Made by a program: the position numbers and the translations under genes
The notes under the pieces: model-generated
Database searches by the model: none
What the model saw: only the letters and a program-made list of their open reading frames with translations
What the model was told of the DNA's origin: nothing
DNA from: Erythrobacter sp. NAP1
Lineage (GTDB): Bacteria; Pseudomonadota; Alphaproteobacteria; Sphingomonadales; Sphingomonadaceae
Assembly (NCBI RefSeq): GCF_000152865.1
Contig: NZ_CH672390.1
Location: 62,001 to 126,000 of the forward strand
Reading direction: 5' to 3'
Length of the DNA: 64,000 nucleotides
Shown: one piece after another, positions 31,933 through 40,661 of the stretch
Layout of the letters: each line of letters begins with the position of its first letter
Numbering within the stretch: position 1 is the stretch's first letter

Positions 31933-33711
31933 TCAGCGGCTGGCGACGTCGGTCCTCAGCATGTCGTCGAAGCCTGGGATCACGCTCCAGCGTTCCTGCG
32001 CCGGGTCGTAGATCAGACTGCGGAGTGAGCGACCGCCGGCTTCGCCTGCATTCTGGCCGTTCTCAGCGAACTCGATCTCGCCGGTGATCCCGGTGAAGTC
32101 GCGCGACCGCAACACATCGACGAGTGCTTCTGCGGTGATCGGCGTGCCTTCCTCGATCTGAGCGACGGCTTGCTTGACCACCAGCGCGGAATCGAAGGCG
32201 ACCGCTTCCTGGCGCTTGGCTGCGTTGAGTTCGCCAAAGTCCTTCTCGAAGCGTCGCGAGTCTGGAAGCCCGCGCACTTCGGCTGGGCTCGACACGACGT
32301 CGGTCATGTCGAACAGGCGCGTGTGCTGAATATCCATCTCACGCCCCAGATCGCGAACCGCCTTGCCGGTGTTCCATCCGCCAAGCAGCGCCGCGCGCTC
32401 CGGCTGGTCGGCGCGGTACATGTTGACCGCCAGTGCAATGAAGTCGCTCGACAGGCCGACGACCACAACCATCTTGCGCTCGTTGAAGTGACGCTGCTGG
32501 GCAGGGCGCTCGAGGCTGTCCATGATCTTGCCGCGCAGGTAGGAGATGTCGTGGACCTTGTCCTCGCGCATCCACTGGTTCCACTCGGGCAGGTTGTCCT
32601 TGATCCGGTCGAAGAACACCTCGCCATAGGTCTTCTCGGTCGAATTTGGGACGGATTCGTAAAGCAGCACCAGCTCGGTTCCGCTTGTCACCGTGCTGCG
32701 CGCCAGAAGCGCGAACTGCTTGGCCCGTTCATCGACGCCCGATCCGACGCGAAACAGCGGCAGCGGGCTCTCGTCCCATCCGATCGCCTGTCGCGGCGCC
32801 GCAGTCGTCAGGATGATCGCCGGTTCGCGCCCGCTTTCTTCGACCACGTTCAACACTTCCGGCGTGAGTTCGGTGATCGAAGGGCCGACGATCGCAATGA
32901 CGTTGCGTTTCTCAAGGTTAGCCTTGAGCGCTTCGATCAGCTCGGGTGCATCGCGGCCCTTCATCGCATCGAGCGTTGCGGTGAGATGGATCACGTCGAT
33001 ATCGCTGCCGCTCAGCGCTGATGTGAGACCGAGCCGCTGGTCCTCGCCAAAGCCTTCCTCGGGATAGATGCCAAGCACGATTGGCGTCATGTCTTCGGGC
33101 GGCGGAGGAGGCGACTTGCCAAACGGGTTGAAGAACTGCGCCGCGATGACGAGCGCGGCGACGAGAGCAAGAGCCGCAGCGCCAGCAGGCACGAAGCGTT
33201 TCCACGAAGACCCGCCAGCGCTCGACGCTGCCGGAGGGGGCGTTGGTGCCGGCCGGCTGGCGGCCGCGCTGGTGAGGCCCTGCACAGCCGTGTCGCCTGC
33301 TGTTGCACCTTCGCCATTGGGCTGGCCTGCGATCTTGTGGATCGAATCGAGGAACTCGGGCCAGTTCGCGCTCTGCGTGGGGTTCTCGCTCGCGTCCTGC
33401 AACTCGGCCGCCTGGATGCGGCGGAAGCCGCGCGGTATGACCACTTCGTCGATCAGCGCGGGGACCAGCTTGTCGTCCTCTACCCCGTCTTCGGCCTCTT
33501 CCTTGACCCAGTTAGAGCGGATCGAGGTTTTCGACCAAACCACTACGATTGCAGCGGATTTCTTGATCGCCTTGTCGATGACGTCGTCGAATTCCTCGCC
33601 TGCGCGGATGTCGCGGTCCCACCAGACCGAGTAGCCTTCCGCCTGCAAAGCCTCTGCGATGAAGCCGACGCGTTCGCGGTCCTGCCGCGAGTATGAGATG
33701 AATATGTCCAC
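31933..33711 (-). CDS. TIR domain - transmembrane helix - periplasmic binding protein-like fusion
   Basis: The protein has 592 residues. Residues 1-135 form a TIR domain: MDIFISYSRQDRERVGFIAE, VWWDRDIRAGEEFDDVID and IVVVWSKTSIRSNWVKEEAE. Glu72 sits where TIR NADases keep their catalytic glutamate. A Pro/Ala/Ser linker (about 135-170) leads to one transmembrane helix (173-194). Residues 208-590 resemble a type 1 periplasmic binding protein or ABC substrate-binding fold (IVLGIYPEEGFGEDQRLGL, AIVGPSITELTPEVLNV, MVVVVGLSSDFIALAVNMYR). The TIR part should be cytoplasmic and the ligand domain periplasmic. It follows queE by 24 bases on the same strand. Function as a receptor is inference. Confidence 0.85.
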   Translation of the reverse strand: MDIFISYSRQDRERVGFIAEALQAEGYSVWWDRDIRAGEEFDDVIDKAIKKSAAIVVVWSKTSIRSNWVKEEAEDGVEDDKLVPALIDEVVIPRGFRRIQAAELQDASENPTQSANWPEFLDSIHKIAGQPNGEGATAGDTAVQGLTSAAASRPAPTPPPAASSAGGSSWKRFVPAGAAALALVAALVIAAQFFNPFGKSPPPPPEDMTPIVLGIYPEEGFGEDQRLGLTSALSGSDIDVIHLTATLDAMKGRDAPELIEALKANLEKRNVIAIVGPSITELTPEVLNVVEESGREPAIILTTAAPRQAIGWDESPLPLFRVGSGVDERAKQFALLARSTVTSGTELVLLYESVPNSTEKTYGEVFFDRIKDNLPEWNQWMREDKVHDISYLRGKIMDSLERPAQQRHFNERKMVVVVGLSSDFIALAVNMYRADQPERAALLGGWNTGKAVRDLGREMDIQHTRLFDMTDVVSSPAEVRGLPDSRRFEKDFGELNAAKRQEAVAFDSALVVKQAVAQIEEGTPITAEALVDVLRSRDFTGITGEIEFAENGQNAGEAGGRSLRSLIYDPAQERWSVIPGFDDMLRTDVASR

Positions 33712-33735
33712 CTGGTATGCCCCCTATGAGGCATC

Positions 33736-34473
33736 TTATGTCGCGCGCGTGTCTCCGTAAAGATGGATGTGCAACCTGTCCGACATGCGAAATCCCTGTT
33801 CGAGACACAGCGGCGCAAGCCACTCCTGACGGGCCCGCTGAGCCTCGCTCGTGGTTCCTTCGGCCATCAGGAAGATGCGCTTTGACGGGATGCGGTGACG
33901 ACGCTGCAGTTCGAGCACTTCGGCGACGTCTCCCGGCTCGGCAATCACGAACTTGAAGAAGGCGCGCGGGTCTGCGGCGTAGTCGTCCAGGCGCTCGGCG
34001 ATCAGCGCCAGCGAAGCATCGTTGCCCGAATGCGCGAGCTTGGGGCTGACATTGTACTGGTCCACGCGGATGTCGATATGCGCGCTCGCCCGCGTCGTGC
34101 CGTTGGTTTCAATCTCGACTTCGATGTCGGGCAGGATCGCGAGCATGTCAGCAAGCGGTCCGCATTGCATCAGCGGTTCGCCCCCGGTGATGACGAGGCG
34201 TTTCTGCCCCAATACCGCGATCTTGGCCGCTGCCTTGGCTGGTGAGAGCGCGACCTGATTGGCCTTGCGCTCATACTCGATCCCGTCGCGGTGGGGTCGA
34301 TTGTCGCCTTCGAACCGCCAGGTATAAGCCGTGTCGCACCAGGTGCATGCAAGGTTGCAGCGCGACAGGCGGATGAAGGCCACCGGCGTGCCCATGCTTG
34401 GCCCTTCGCCCTGGATCGAGGCGAAGATCTCGGCCTTTCCATTGTCGTCCGTGGCGCAGATCAGATCAGCCAT
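33736..34473 (-). CDS. queE: 7-carboxy-7-deazaguanine synthase
   Basis: This 245-residue radical SAM enzyme binds its [4Fe-4S] cluster through CX3CX2C (Cys39, Cys43, Cys46 in RLSRCNLACTWCDTAY). EIFASIQGEGPSMGTPVAFI at the N-terminus, RLVITGGEPLMQ (SAM binding) and EVEIETNGT are the other QueE landmarks. It converts 6-carboxytetrahydropterin to 7-carboxy-7-deazaguanine in queuosine synthesis. No queC or queD lies in the window, so the pathway genes are dispersed. It is the upstream neighbour of the TIR fusion on the same strand. Its promoter region contains a direct repeat. Confidence 0.95.
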   Translation of the reverse strand: MADLICATDDNGKAEIFASIQGEGPSMGTPVAFIRLSRCNLACTWCDTAYTWRFEGDNRPHRDGIEYERKANQVALSPAKAAAKIAVLGQKRLVITGGEPLMQCGPLADMLAILPDIEVEIETNGTTRASAHIDIRVDQYNVSPKLAHSGNDASLALIAERLDDYAADPRAFFKFVIAEPGDVAEVLELQRRHRIPSKRIFLMAEGTTSEAQRARQEWLAPLCLEQGFRMSDRLHIHLYGDTRAT

Positions 34474-34507
34474 GTTTTCAGCACCTTATCCGAGAAGTGG
34501 ACCGCAT

Positions 34508-34568
34508 GTTACACGGTCCAGGGCGAAAACAGCCAAAGTGTCAACTTGCGCGCCAAAAGTGTAACCTT
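34508..34568. repeat. Direct repeat (GCCAAAgTGTnAACyTT-like) upstream of queE
   Basis: GCCAAAGTGTCAACTT (34532-34547) is repeated, with one inserted base and two changes, as GCCAAAAGTGTAACCTT (34552-34568), 20 bases further on. An inverted half, GTTACAC, lies at 34508-34514. Two copies on the same helix face, 35-95 bases before queE, look like a regulator-binding site. The regulator is unknown. Confidence 0.5.
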
Positions 34569-34642
34569 GGGCATGATCGGTAAGGGCGAGCGGCGAATTC
34601 ATGCGGGGCCTTCTGGCACAGCGCGCCGCAGTAGGAAACGGC

Positions 34643-35002
34643 CTAGTCGTAGACCGTCACCTCCACCCGCATCCCGTCAGGGTCGCGAAAGAAGGTCGCA
34701 GTCTCGCCATCGAAGTGCTGCTTTTCAGGCACTTCGAAACCCGCCTTTGCCATCCCGTCACGCACCGCATCGAGCGCCGCCATATCGGGCGCGGTAAAGC
34801 CCAGATGGTTCAGCCCCGGCGCATACCGCGCATAGTCAGAAGTATCCGATTTCGCCTGTTTGAGGTCGATCGCAAGCCCATCGTCGCTCAGCCAGACGTG
34901 GTCGCGCGACTTGGTAAAGCCGATGAGTTCAAGCATCGCTGCATACCATGGCAAACTGCGCTCTATCGAGCGGACCAGTACCACCATGTGATCGAGCTTC
35001 AT
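34643..35002 (-). CDS. VOC (glyoxalase/bleomycin-resistance) superfamily protein
   Basis: This 119-residue protein is a single VOC unit of two beta-alpha-beta modules: MKLDHMVVLVRSIERSLPWY and HLGFTAPDMAALDAVRDGMA, ending ATFFRDPDGMRVEVTVYD. Metal-ligand positions are His5, His near residue 66 and Glu near 114. Possible activities include lyase, dioxygenase or resistance functions; the sequence does not decide among them. It begins four bases after the valS stop on the same strand, so it is probably cotranscribed with valS without an obvious functional link. Confidence 0.85.
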   Translation of the reverse strand: MKLDHMVVLVRSIERSLPWYAAMLELIGFTKSRDHVWLSDDGLAIDLKQAKSDTSDYARYAPGLNHLGFTAPDMAALDAVRDGMAKAGFEVPEKQHFDGETATFFRDPDGMRVEVTVYD

Positions 35003-35006
35003 CGCG

Positions 35007-37760
35007 CTACCCCAACCGTGCGAGCGCCGCTTCGAGCCGTTCGACCTCTGCCGAGTGGTGTGCGAAATCCGCCTTGGCTTTCTCGACCGCTTCGGGTTTG
35101 GCGCGTTCGACGAAGTTCGCGTTCGACAGCCTGCCCTCGAGGCTCCTTGCTTCCTTTTGGCTGGCAGCGAGCGCCTTTTCGAGGCGTGATTTCTCGGCGT
35201 CGATATCGATGATCCCTTCGAGCGGGATGACGAAGACGTCGCCCAGAGCTGTCACCTGCATCGCCGGGCCATCGGGCGCGTCGCCGTGAACCACCGGGGT
35301 CAGGCGAGCAAGGCGTTCGATGGCTGCGGAAGAGCGGTCGATGGTGCTGGTCGCTAGCGCGCTCGCCTCAGGCACATAGGCCGCGAGCTTTGCGCCCGGC
35401 GGAATGCCCAGCTCGTTCTTGGCGCTGCGAACATTGGTGGTGAGGTCGATCACCCAGTCAATCGCGTCGGTTGCATCCTTGCTGACTTCCGCGCGCGGGT
35501 CGGGCCACGCAGCGGTGATGAGGTCGTATTTGCGCTCACCCCCACGGTAAGTGGCCTGCGCGTGCCACAGCTCTTCGGTGATGAAGGGCATGAAGGGGTG
35601 AAGCATCACGAGGATCTGATCGAGCGCCCATCCGGCAACTTCGCGGGTTTCCTTTGCCGGCATGGCGTCCGGATCGGAACCTTCCGCAAAGACCGGCTTG
35701 ATGAGCTCAAGATACCAGTCGCAGAACTTCGACCAGGTGAACTGGTAGATCGCATTCGCCGCCGCGTCGAAGCGCAGGTCGGCCATCGCCGCCTCGATCT
35801 CTTCGCACGCGGCCTGAACCTCGCCGATGATCCACTGGTTCGCGGCAAGTCGGGCGGTCGGGGCCTTGAGCGTGGTCGATGCGCCGATGCCGTTCGACTG
35901 GCAGAAACGCGTCGCGTTCCAGAGTTTCGTCGCGAAGTTGCGGTAACCCTCGACCCGCTTTTCATCCATCTTGATGTCGCGGCCCTGGCTTTCCATCGCC
36001 GCCATGAAGAAGCGCAGCGCGTCCGCGCCGAACTGGTCGATCAGGCCGAGAGGATCGACGACATTGCCCTTCGACTTCGACATCTTCGAGCCATCGGCCG
36101 CCCGCACGAGGCCATGCAAATAAAGGCGCGGCCACGGGGCCTCGCCCATATTGTACTGCCCCATCATCATCATGCGCGCATCCCAGAAGAACAGGATGTC
36201 GAAGCCGGAGATGAGCAGCGAGTTGGGAAAGTGCTTGTCGAGCAGCGGCGCATTCTCTTCCGGCCAGCCGAGCGTCGCGAACGGCCAAAGCGCCGAGGAG
36301 AACCACGTGTCGAGGACGTCGGGGTCTTGCGTCAGTTCAACGCCTTCACCGGCCTCAGCCTGTGCCGCATCTTCGCTTTCGGCAACGAACACGTTGCCGT
36401 CGGCGTCGAACCACGCGGGGATGCGGTGCCCCCACCACAGCTGACGCGAAACACACCACGGCTGGATATTCTCCATCCAGTTGAAGAAGGTCTTCTCCCA
36501 GCTCTTGGGGACGATTTCGATGGTGCCATCGCGGACCTGCTCGATCGGCTTTTCGGCAAGCTTGGCAGCATCGACATACCATTGGTCGGTCAGCCACGGT
36601 TCGATCACCACGCCGCCGCGGTCGCCGAAGGGCGTTGCGATCTGGCGCGGTTCGGCGTCGTGTTCGACTTCCTCGCCCTTCTTGGTTTTGGCAATGTGCG
36701 GGATCAGATAGCCTTGTTCCTTGAGGCGCTGGACCACAAGTTCGCGCGCGCCATCAACGCCGTCGCGCTTGAAGCGGTGGAGGCCGATATATTCGTCCGG
36801 CACCAAACCGTCGGCGGTCTGGCAGACATTCGCATCGCCATCGAGCATGTTGAGCATCGCGCCCGCTTCGATCCCCGCGCGCTTCCCGACTTCGAAATCG
36901 TTGAAGTCGTGCCCCGGCGTGATCTTCACCGCGCCCGAGCCAAGCTCCGGGTCAGCGTGTTCGTCTTCGACGATCTTGATCCGTCGCCCGGTGATTGGAA
37001 GCACAACTTCCTTGCCCACGACGCTCTTGTAGCGTTCGTCGCTCGGGTGAACCGCGACCGCCATGTCGGCGAGCATCGTTTCGGGCCGGGTGGTCGCGAC
37101 CTCGATGTAATCGCGGCCATCATCGAGCTTCACACCATCCGCGAGCGGATATTTGAAGTGCCAGAAATGGCCTGCAATCGTCTGCTGCTCGACCTCAAGA
37201 TCGCTGATCGCTGTCTTGAGCTTGGGGTCCCAGTTCACCAGCCGCTTGTCACGGTAGATCAGGCCATCCTGGTAGAGGTCGACGAAGGTCTTGAGCACGG
37301 CTTTTGTAAAGTGCTCGTCCATCGTGAACTGCTCGCGCGACCAGTCCATCGAACAGCCAAGCCGACGCAGTTGGTTGGTGATGGTCCCGCCGCTTTCGTG
37401 CTTCCATTCCCAGACCTTCTCGACGAAGCCTTCGCGCGAGTAATTGGTGCGCTTGTCCTGGCGCTCCTCCATCTGGCGTTCGACCACCATTTGCGTCGCA
37501 ATGCCCGCATGATCGGTGCCGACCACCCACAGCGCATCCTTGCCGCGCAGGCGCTCATACCGGATCACGATATCCTGAAGCGTGTTGTCGAGCGCGTGGC
37601 CGATGTGAAGCGAGCCCGTGACGTTGGGCGGCGGGTTCACGATGGTGAAGGGTTCCGCGTCGGGGCGCTCAGGGCGGAAACCGCCGGTTTCTTCCCAGTG
37701 GGCATACCACCGCTTCTCGATCGCAGCGGGGTCGAAAGTCGTAGAGAGTTCAGTGCTCAT
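35007..37760 (-). CDS. valS: Valyl-tRNA synthetase
   Basis: This 917-residue class I synthetase has the HIGH motif in [16 protein letters not shown] and the KMSKS loop in [15 protein letters not shown]. It contains the editing-domain insertion ([21 protein letters not shown] region) and the anticodon-binding domain. The C-terminal coiled coil ([20 protein letters not shown] ... [14 protein letters not shown]) characterises ValRS. It charges tRNA-Val and hydrolyses mischarged Thr. Length fits the bacterial family. I found no T-box or leader upstream. Only 42 bases separate it from the crotonase gene upstream on the same strand. Confidence 0.98.
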   Translation of the reverse strand: MSTELSTTFDPAAIEKRWYAHWEETGGFRPERPDAEPFTIVNPPPNVTGSLHIGHALDNTLQDIVIRYERLRGKDALWVVGTDHAGIATQMVVERQMEERQDKRTNYSREGFVEKVWEWKHESGGTITNQLRRLGCSMDWSREQFTMDEHFTKAVLKTFVDLYQDGLIYRDKRLVNWDPKLKTAISDLEVEQQTIAGHFWHFKYPLADGVKLDDGRDYIEVATTRPETMLADMAVAVHPSDERYKSVVGKEVVLPITGRRIKIVEDEHADPELGSGAVKITPGHDFNDFEVGKRAGIEAGAMLNMLDGDANVCQTADGLVPDEYIGLHRFKRDGVDGARELVVQRLKEQGYLIPHIAKTKKGEEVEHDAEPRQIATPFGDRGGVVIEPWLTDQWYVDAAKLAEKPIEQVRDGTIEIVPKSWEKTFFNWMENIQPWCVSRQLWWGHRIPAWFDADGNVFVAESEDAAQAEAGEGVELTQDPDVLDTWFSSALWPFATLGWPEENAPLLDKHFPNSLLISGFDILFFWDARMMMMGQYNMGEAPWPRLYLHGLVRAADGSKMSKSKGNVVDPLGLIDQFGADALRFFMAAMESQGRDIKMDEKRVEGYRNFATKLWNATRFCQSNGIGASTTLKAPTARLAANQWIIGEVQAACEEIEAAMADLRFDAAANAIYQFTWSKFCDWYLELIKPVFAEGSDPDAMPAKETREVAGWALDQILVMLHPFMPFITEELWHAQATYRGGERKYDLITAAWPDPRAEVSKDATDAIDWVIDLTTNVRSAKNELGIPPGAKLAAYVPEASALATSTIDRSSAAIERLARLTPVVHGDAPDGPAMQVTALGDVFVIPLEGIIDIDAEKSRLEKALAASQKEARSLEGRLSNANFVERAKPEAVEKAKADFAHHSAEVERLEAALARLG

Positions 37761-37802
37761 AGCCGATGGCCAATGCCACTGCCATTCGCGCGTGCCAACC
37801 GC

Positions 37803-38474
37803 CTATTTGGCGAGAATTGCATCAATCTCCGCATTGGCCTTGGCGCGCAGCTGACGCTTGCAGTCGCGAAAGGCGGGCTGGCTTGCCAGTTCGCTTGCGC
37901 GCTGGACTGCGATGTCGATCAAGGTCTCCGGCGAGACGATCTCGTCCACGAGGCCTGTAGCAGCCGCCTGCTCGGGCCCGAAGAGCTGCGAGGTAAGCGC
38001 CAGCCGGCGCCGCCATACCGGGTCCAGCCAATGGTCGATGATCGCTTGCGGGACCGCCGGAAAAGGGAGCCCGGCTTTCGCTTCGGGAAGGCCGATCTTG
38101 TAGCCGCCTTCAGCCGCAACGACCCAATCCGAACACAGCATCATGATCCCGCCAGCCCCGATCGAATGGCCGTTGACCGCGGAAACCAACGGGCAGGGCA
38201 AGCGGTGCATGTCCGCCATCATGTGATTGATTGCCTCGCGCGTTTCCTCGCGCGTTTCGTCGGTGAAGTTTTCCGCGACCTTGCGGTCCATTCCGCGGCT
38301 GTAATCGGAGCCTGCACCGGTGAGGACAACGGCTTGGACGTCGCTCGATGCCGCCATTTCGCAAAAACGGCGCGAGGCTTCGCGCATGATCTCTGCATGG
38401 ACGGTGTTGAATGGAGGATTGTCGAGCGTCACCAGCGTCACATCGCCGCGTTGTTCGATGCCCAGATGGTCCAT
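37803..38474 (-). CDS. Enoyl-CoA hydratase/isomerase family protein
   Basis: The protein has 223 residues from ATG 38474, preceded by a GGAGG-like site. The crotonase fold shows TLDNPPFNTVHAEIMREASR, VLTGAGSDYSRGMD (first oxyanion-hole strand) and SAVNGHSIGAGGIMMLCSDW (second), then GGYKIGLPEAKAGLPFPAVP. It is slightly shorter than typical (about 260) at the C-terminus. The catalytic glutamates of classical enoyl-CoA hydratase are not obvious, so it may be an isomerase or another crotonase activity. Longer frames upstream extend into the mla promoter region and lack a ribosome site. Confidence 0.85.
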   Translation of the reverse strand: MDHLGIEQRGDVTLVTLDNPPFNTVHAEIMREASRRFCEMAASSDVQAVVLTGAGSDYSRGMDRKVAENFTDETREETREAINHMMADMHRLPCPLVSAVNGHSIGAGGIMMLCSDWVVAAEGGYKIGLPEAKAGLPFPAVPQAIIDHWLDPVWRRRLALTSQLFGPEQAAATGLVDEIVSPETLIDIAVQRASELASQPAFRDCKRQLRAKANAEIDAILAK

Positions 38475-38607
38475 ATGCCGCTCCTCCCTCAGCGCGCGTC
38501 GCAGTCTCTCGATTGCCTCAGTAGCGTCCAAATTGCCACAATGGTTGTATGATTTAACCAACACACCGCTTGAGCCGAGCGGGAAAGTTGCGCATACGCT
38601 TGAGGCA

Positions 38608-39720
38608 ATGGACGGCGGCGCTCAATTCACGCTTCACGATGAGGAAGGCGGCGGGACGATGCTCGCGCTGTCGGGGCCGCTGCTTGTCTCGACCATTGGC
38701 AAGCTTGAGCGCGAGCTCAGCCGCTTAGGGCACGAGGTTGGCCGGGTCGATCTCTCCGATGTTGAGGAAATGGACACGGTCGGCGCGTGGGTGGTGTGCC
38801 GGTTCGCCACGCATCAATCCGCCGCCATCACCGGAACCACCCCGTCTGCCAAGCGCCTGCTCGAAGCGGTCGAGGCCGCATCGAGCGATGTCGAAATCAC
38901 CCCGGACCGCACCCCTGTCTGGGAGCGTGTGCCGCTTGCCCTGGGCGAAAAGGTCTATGCCGCGCGCTCCGGCGTTTACGGGGTGGTCGGATTCTTCGGG
39001 CAGATCCTGATCGGATTTGGCAGCCTGCTGCGGCATCCTTCGACATTCCCGTTGAAGGCGACCGTGCGCCAGATGGAGATGGTCGGCGTGGCGGCCCTGC
39101 CGATCATCGGGCTGATGAGCTTTCTCATCGGTATCGTCATCGCGCAGCAGGGCGCGGTTCAGCTTGCGCAGTTCGGGGCAGAGACGCTGACCGTGAACCT
39201 CGTGGGCCGCATTACTTTGCGAGAGCTTGGCGTGCTGATGACCGCGATCATGGTCGCAGGCCGTTCAGGAAGCGCCTTTGCCGCGCAGATCGGGACGATG
39301 AAGCTGACCGAAGAAGTCGACGCGATGCGCACGATCGGCATTTCTCCGATCGAACGGCTTGTCATCCCGCGCATCCTCGCCTGCACCTTCATGATGGTGG
39401 TGCTGGGCTTTTACGCCTCGATCGTCGGCATCGTCGGCGGCGCGGTCGTTGGGCATCTGTCGCTCGGCATCCCGTTCTTCACCTTCCTTGAACGCATTCA
39501 GGAAGTGGTGCCGCTGCACGATGTCTGGGTCGGCCTCGTCAAGGCGCCGGTCTTCGGACTGATCGTCGCGCTAGCGGGTTGCTATCACGGCATGCAGGTC
39601 AAGGGGAATTCCGAGCAGGTCGGCATCCGCACGACGATGGCGGTGGTTTCCGCGATCTTCGCCGTCATCGTTCTCGACGCATTCTTCGCGGTGTTCTTCA
39701 CCGAGATCGGTTGGGGCTGA
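38608..39720 (+). CDS. mlaE: ABC transporter permease of the phospholipid transport (Mla) system, with N-terminal STAS domain
   Basis: The protein has 370 residues. Residues 1-95 form a STAS-like domain (MLALSGPLLVSTIGKLEREL, DLSDVEEMDTVGAW), the role MlaB plays as a separate subunit in E. coli. The MlaE permease follows with five or six helices: SFLIGIVIAQQGAVQLAQFG, TVNLVGRITLRELGVLMTAI, MVAGRSGSAFAAQIGTMKLT and EEVDAMRTIGISPIERLVIP. The complex moves phospholipids between the periplasmic carrier and the inner membrane. It is the first gene of a four-gene operon and diverges from the crotonase gene. ATG 38608 precedes the STAS strand. Confidence 0.92.
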   Translation: MDGGAQFTLHDEEGGGTMLALSGPLLVSTIGKLERELSRLGHEVGRVDLSDVEEMDTVGAWVVCRFATHQSAAITGTTPSAKRLLEAVEAASSDVEITPDRTPVWERVPLALGEKVYAARSGVYGVVGFFGQILIGFGSLLRHPSTFPLKATVRQMEMVGVAALPIIGLMSFLIGIVIAQQGAVQLAQFGAETLTVNLVGRITLRELGVLMTAIMVAGRSGSAFAAQIGTMKLTEEVDAMRTIGISPIERLVIPRILACTFMMVVLGFYASIVGIVGGAVVGHLSLGIPFFTFLERIQEVVPLHDVWVGLVKAPVFGLIVALAGCYHGMQVKGNSEQVGIRTTMAVVSAIFAVIVLDAFFAVFFTEIGWG

Positions 39721-39723
39721 GGC

Positions 39724-40599
39724 ATGGCAGACAAGCGCGCAATGACCGTCCAGCACAATGCAGAGCTTCATCCCGAAGACCACGACCGCTTTGCCTCGCA
39801 TCCGCCCATCGTTGTCGAAGGGCTGGTCAACAAGTTCGGCGATTTTGCCGTGCATGACGGGCTCGACCTCGAAGTCCGGCGTGGGGAGATCCTTGGCGTT
39901 GTCGGCGGATCGGGGACGGGTAAATCGGTGCTGATGCGCTCGATCATCGGGCTTCAGACACCCACCGCCGGGCGGATCGAGGTGCTGGGCCGCTGCATCA
40001 CCGATGGCGACCCGGATGAGAATATCGGCGTGCGCTGCCGCTGGGGCGTATTGTTCCAGGGCGGGGCGCTGTTCTCGACACTGACCGTCGGCGAGAATGT
40101 CGAGGTTCCGCTCAAGCAATTTTACCCTGAGCTTTCCGACGACCTGCGCAAGGAAATCGCGCGCTACAAGGTGCTGCTCTCCGGCCTTCCGGAAGAAGCC
40201 GTCGCGAAGTACCCGTCCGAGCTTTCAGGCGGCATGAGGAAGCGCGCAGGCCTTGCCCGCGCTCTTGCGCTCGATCCCGAATTGCTTTTCCTAGATGAGC
40301 CGACCGCGGGTCTCGATCCTATCGGCGCGGCCAAGTTCGATAGCCAGACGCGCGAGTTGAAAGAGACGCTGGGCCTTACCGTTTTCCTCATTACGCACGA
40401 TCTCGATACGCTTTACGAGATTTGCGACCGGGTCGCGGTGCTCGCCGACAAGAAGGTTATCGCGGTCGGTACGATCCCCGAATTGCTTGAGACTCGCCAT
40501 CCGTGGATCGACGAATATTTCAACGGCCCACGCGGTCGCGGGGCGATGACCGCGCATCGCCTGAACGCCGGTCGCCGCGCAGCCGATTGGGGGGATTAA
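39724..40599 (+). CDS. mlaF: ABC transporter ATP-binding protein of the Mla phospholipid transport system
   Basis: This 291-residue ATPase has Walker A GVVGGSGTGKSVLMRSI, the Q-loop LFQGGALFSTLTVGENV, the ABC signature SELSGGMRKRAGLARAL, Walker B ELLFLDEPTAGLDPIGAA and the H-loop FLITHDLD. The FQGGALFSTLTV and SGGMRKR variants are typical of MlaF. It powers the MlaE permease. It begins three bases after the mlaE stop. The N-terminus is about 25 residues longer than most MlaF and may start at an internal ATG. Confidence 0.94.
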   Translation: MADKRAMTVQHNAELHPEDHDRFASHPPIVVEGLVNKFGDFAVHDGLDLEVRRGEILGVVGGSGTGKSVLMRSIIGLQTPTAGRIEVLGRCITDGDPDENIGVRCRWGVLFQGGALFSTLTVGENVEVPLKQFYPELSDDLRKEIARYKVLLSGLPEEAVAKYPSELSGGMRKRAGLARALALDPELLFLDEPTAGLDPIGAAKFDSQTRELKETLGLTVFLITHDLDTLYEICDRVAVLADKKVIAVGTIPELLETRHPWIDEYFNGPRGRGAMTAHRLNAGRRAADWGD

Positions 40600-40661
40600 T
40601 CCAGTGGCACTTGCACAACATATTGGACAGGCGCGCCTTTGCGCGTTCATAGGGTAGCGCA

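Noticed and set aside
34474..34642. preQ1 riboswitch upstream of queE
   Set aside because: No preQ1 aptamer-like hairpin with an A-rich tail was found; only the direct repeat was seen.
38227..38262. Short tandem repeat CGCGTTTCCT/CGCGCGTTTCG in the crotonase gene
   Set aside because: It simply encodes the repeated tetrapeptide ETRE/ETRE in the protein and does not look like an independent element.
35562..38552. Very long plus-strand open frame (996 codons) antisense to valS and the crotonase gene
   Set aside because: valS has complete HIGH and KMSKS motifs on the minus strand. The antisense frame reflects GC-rich third positions.
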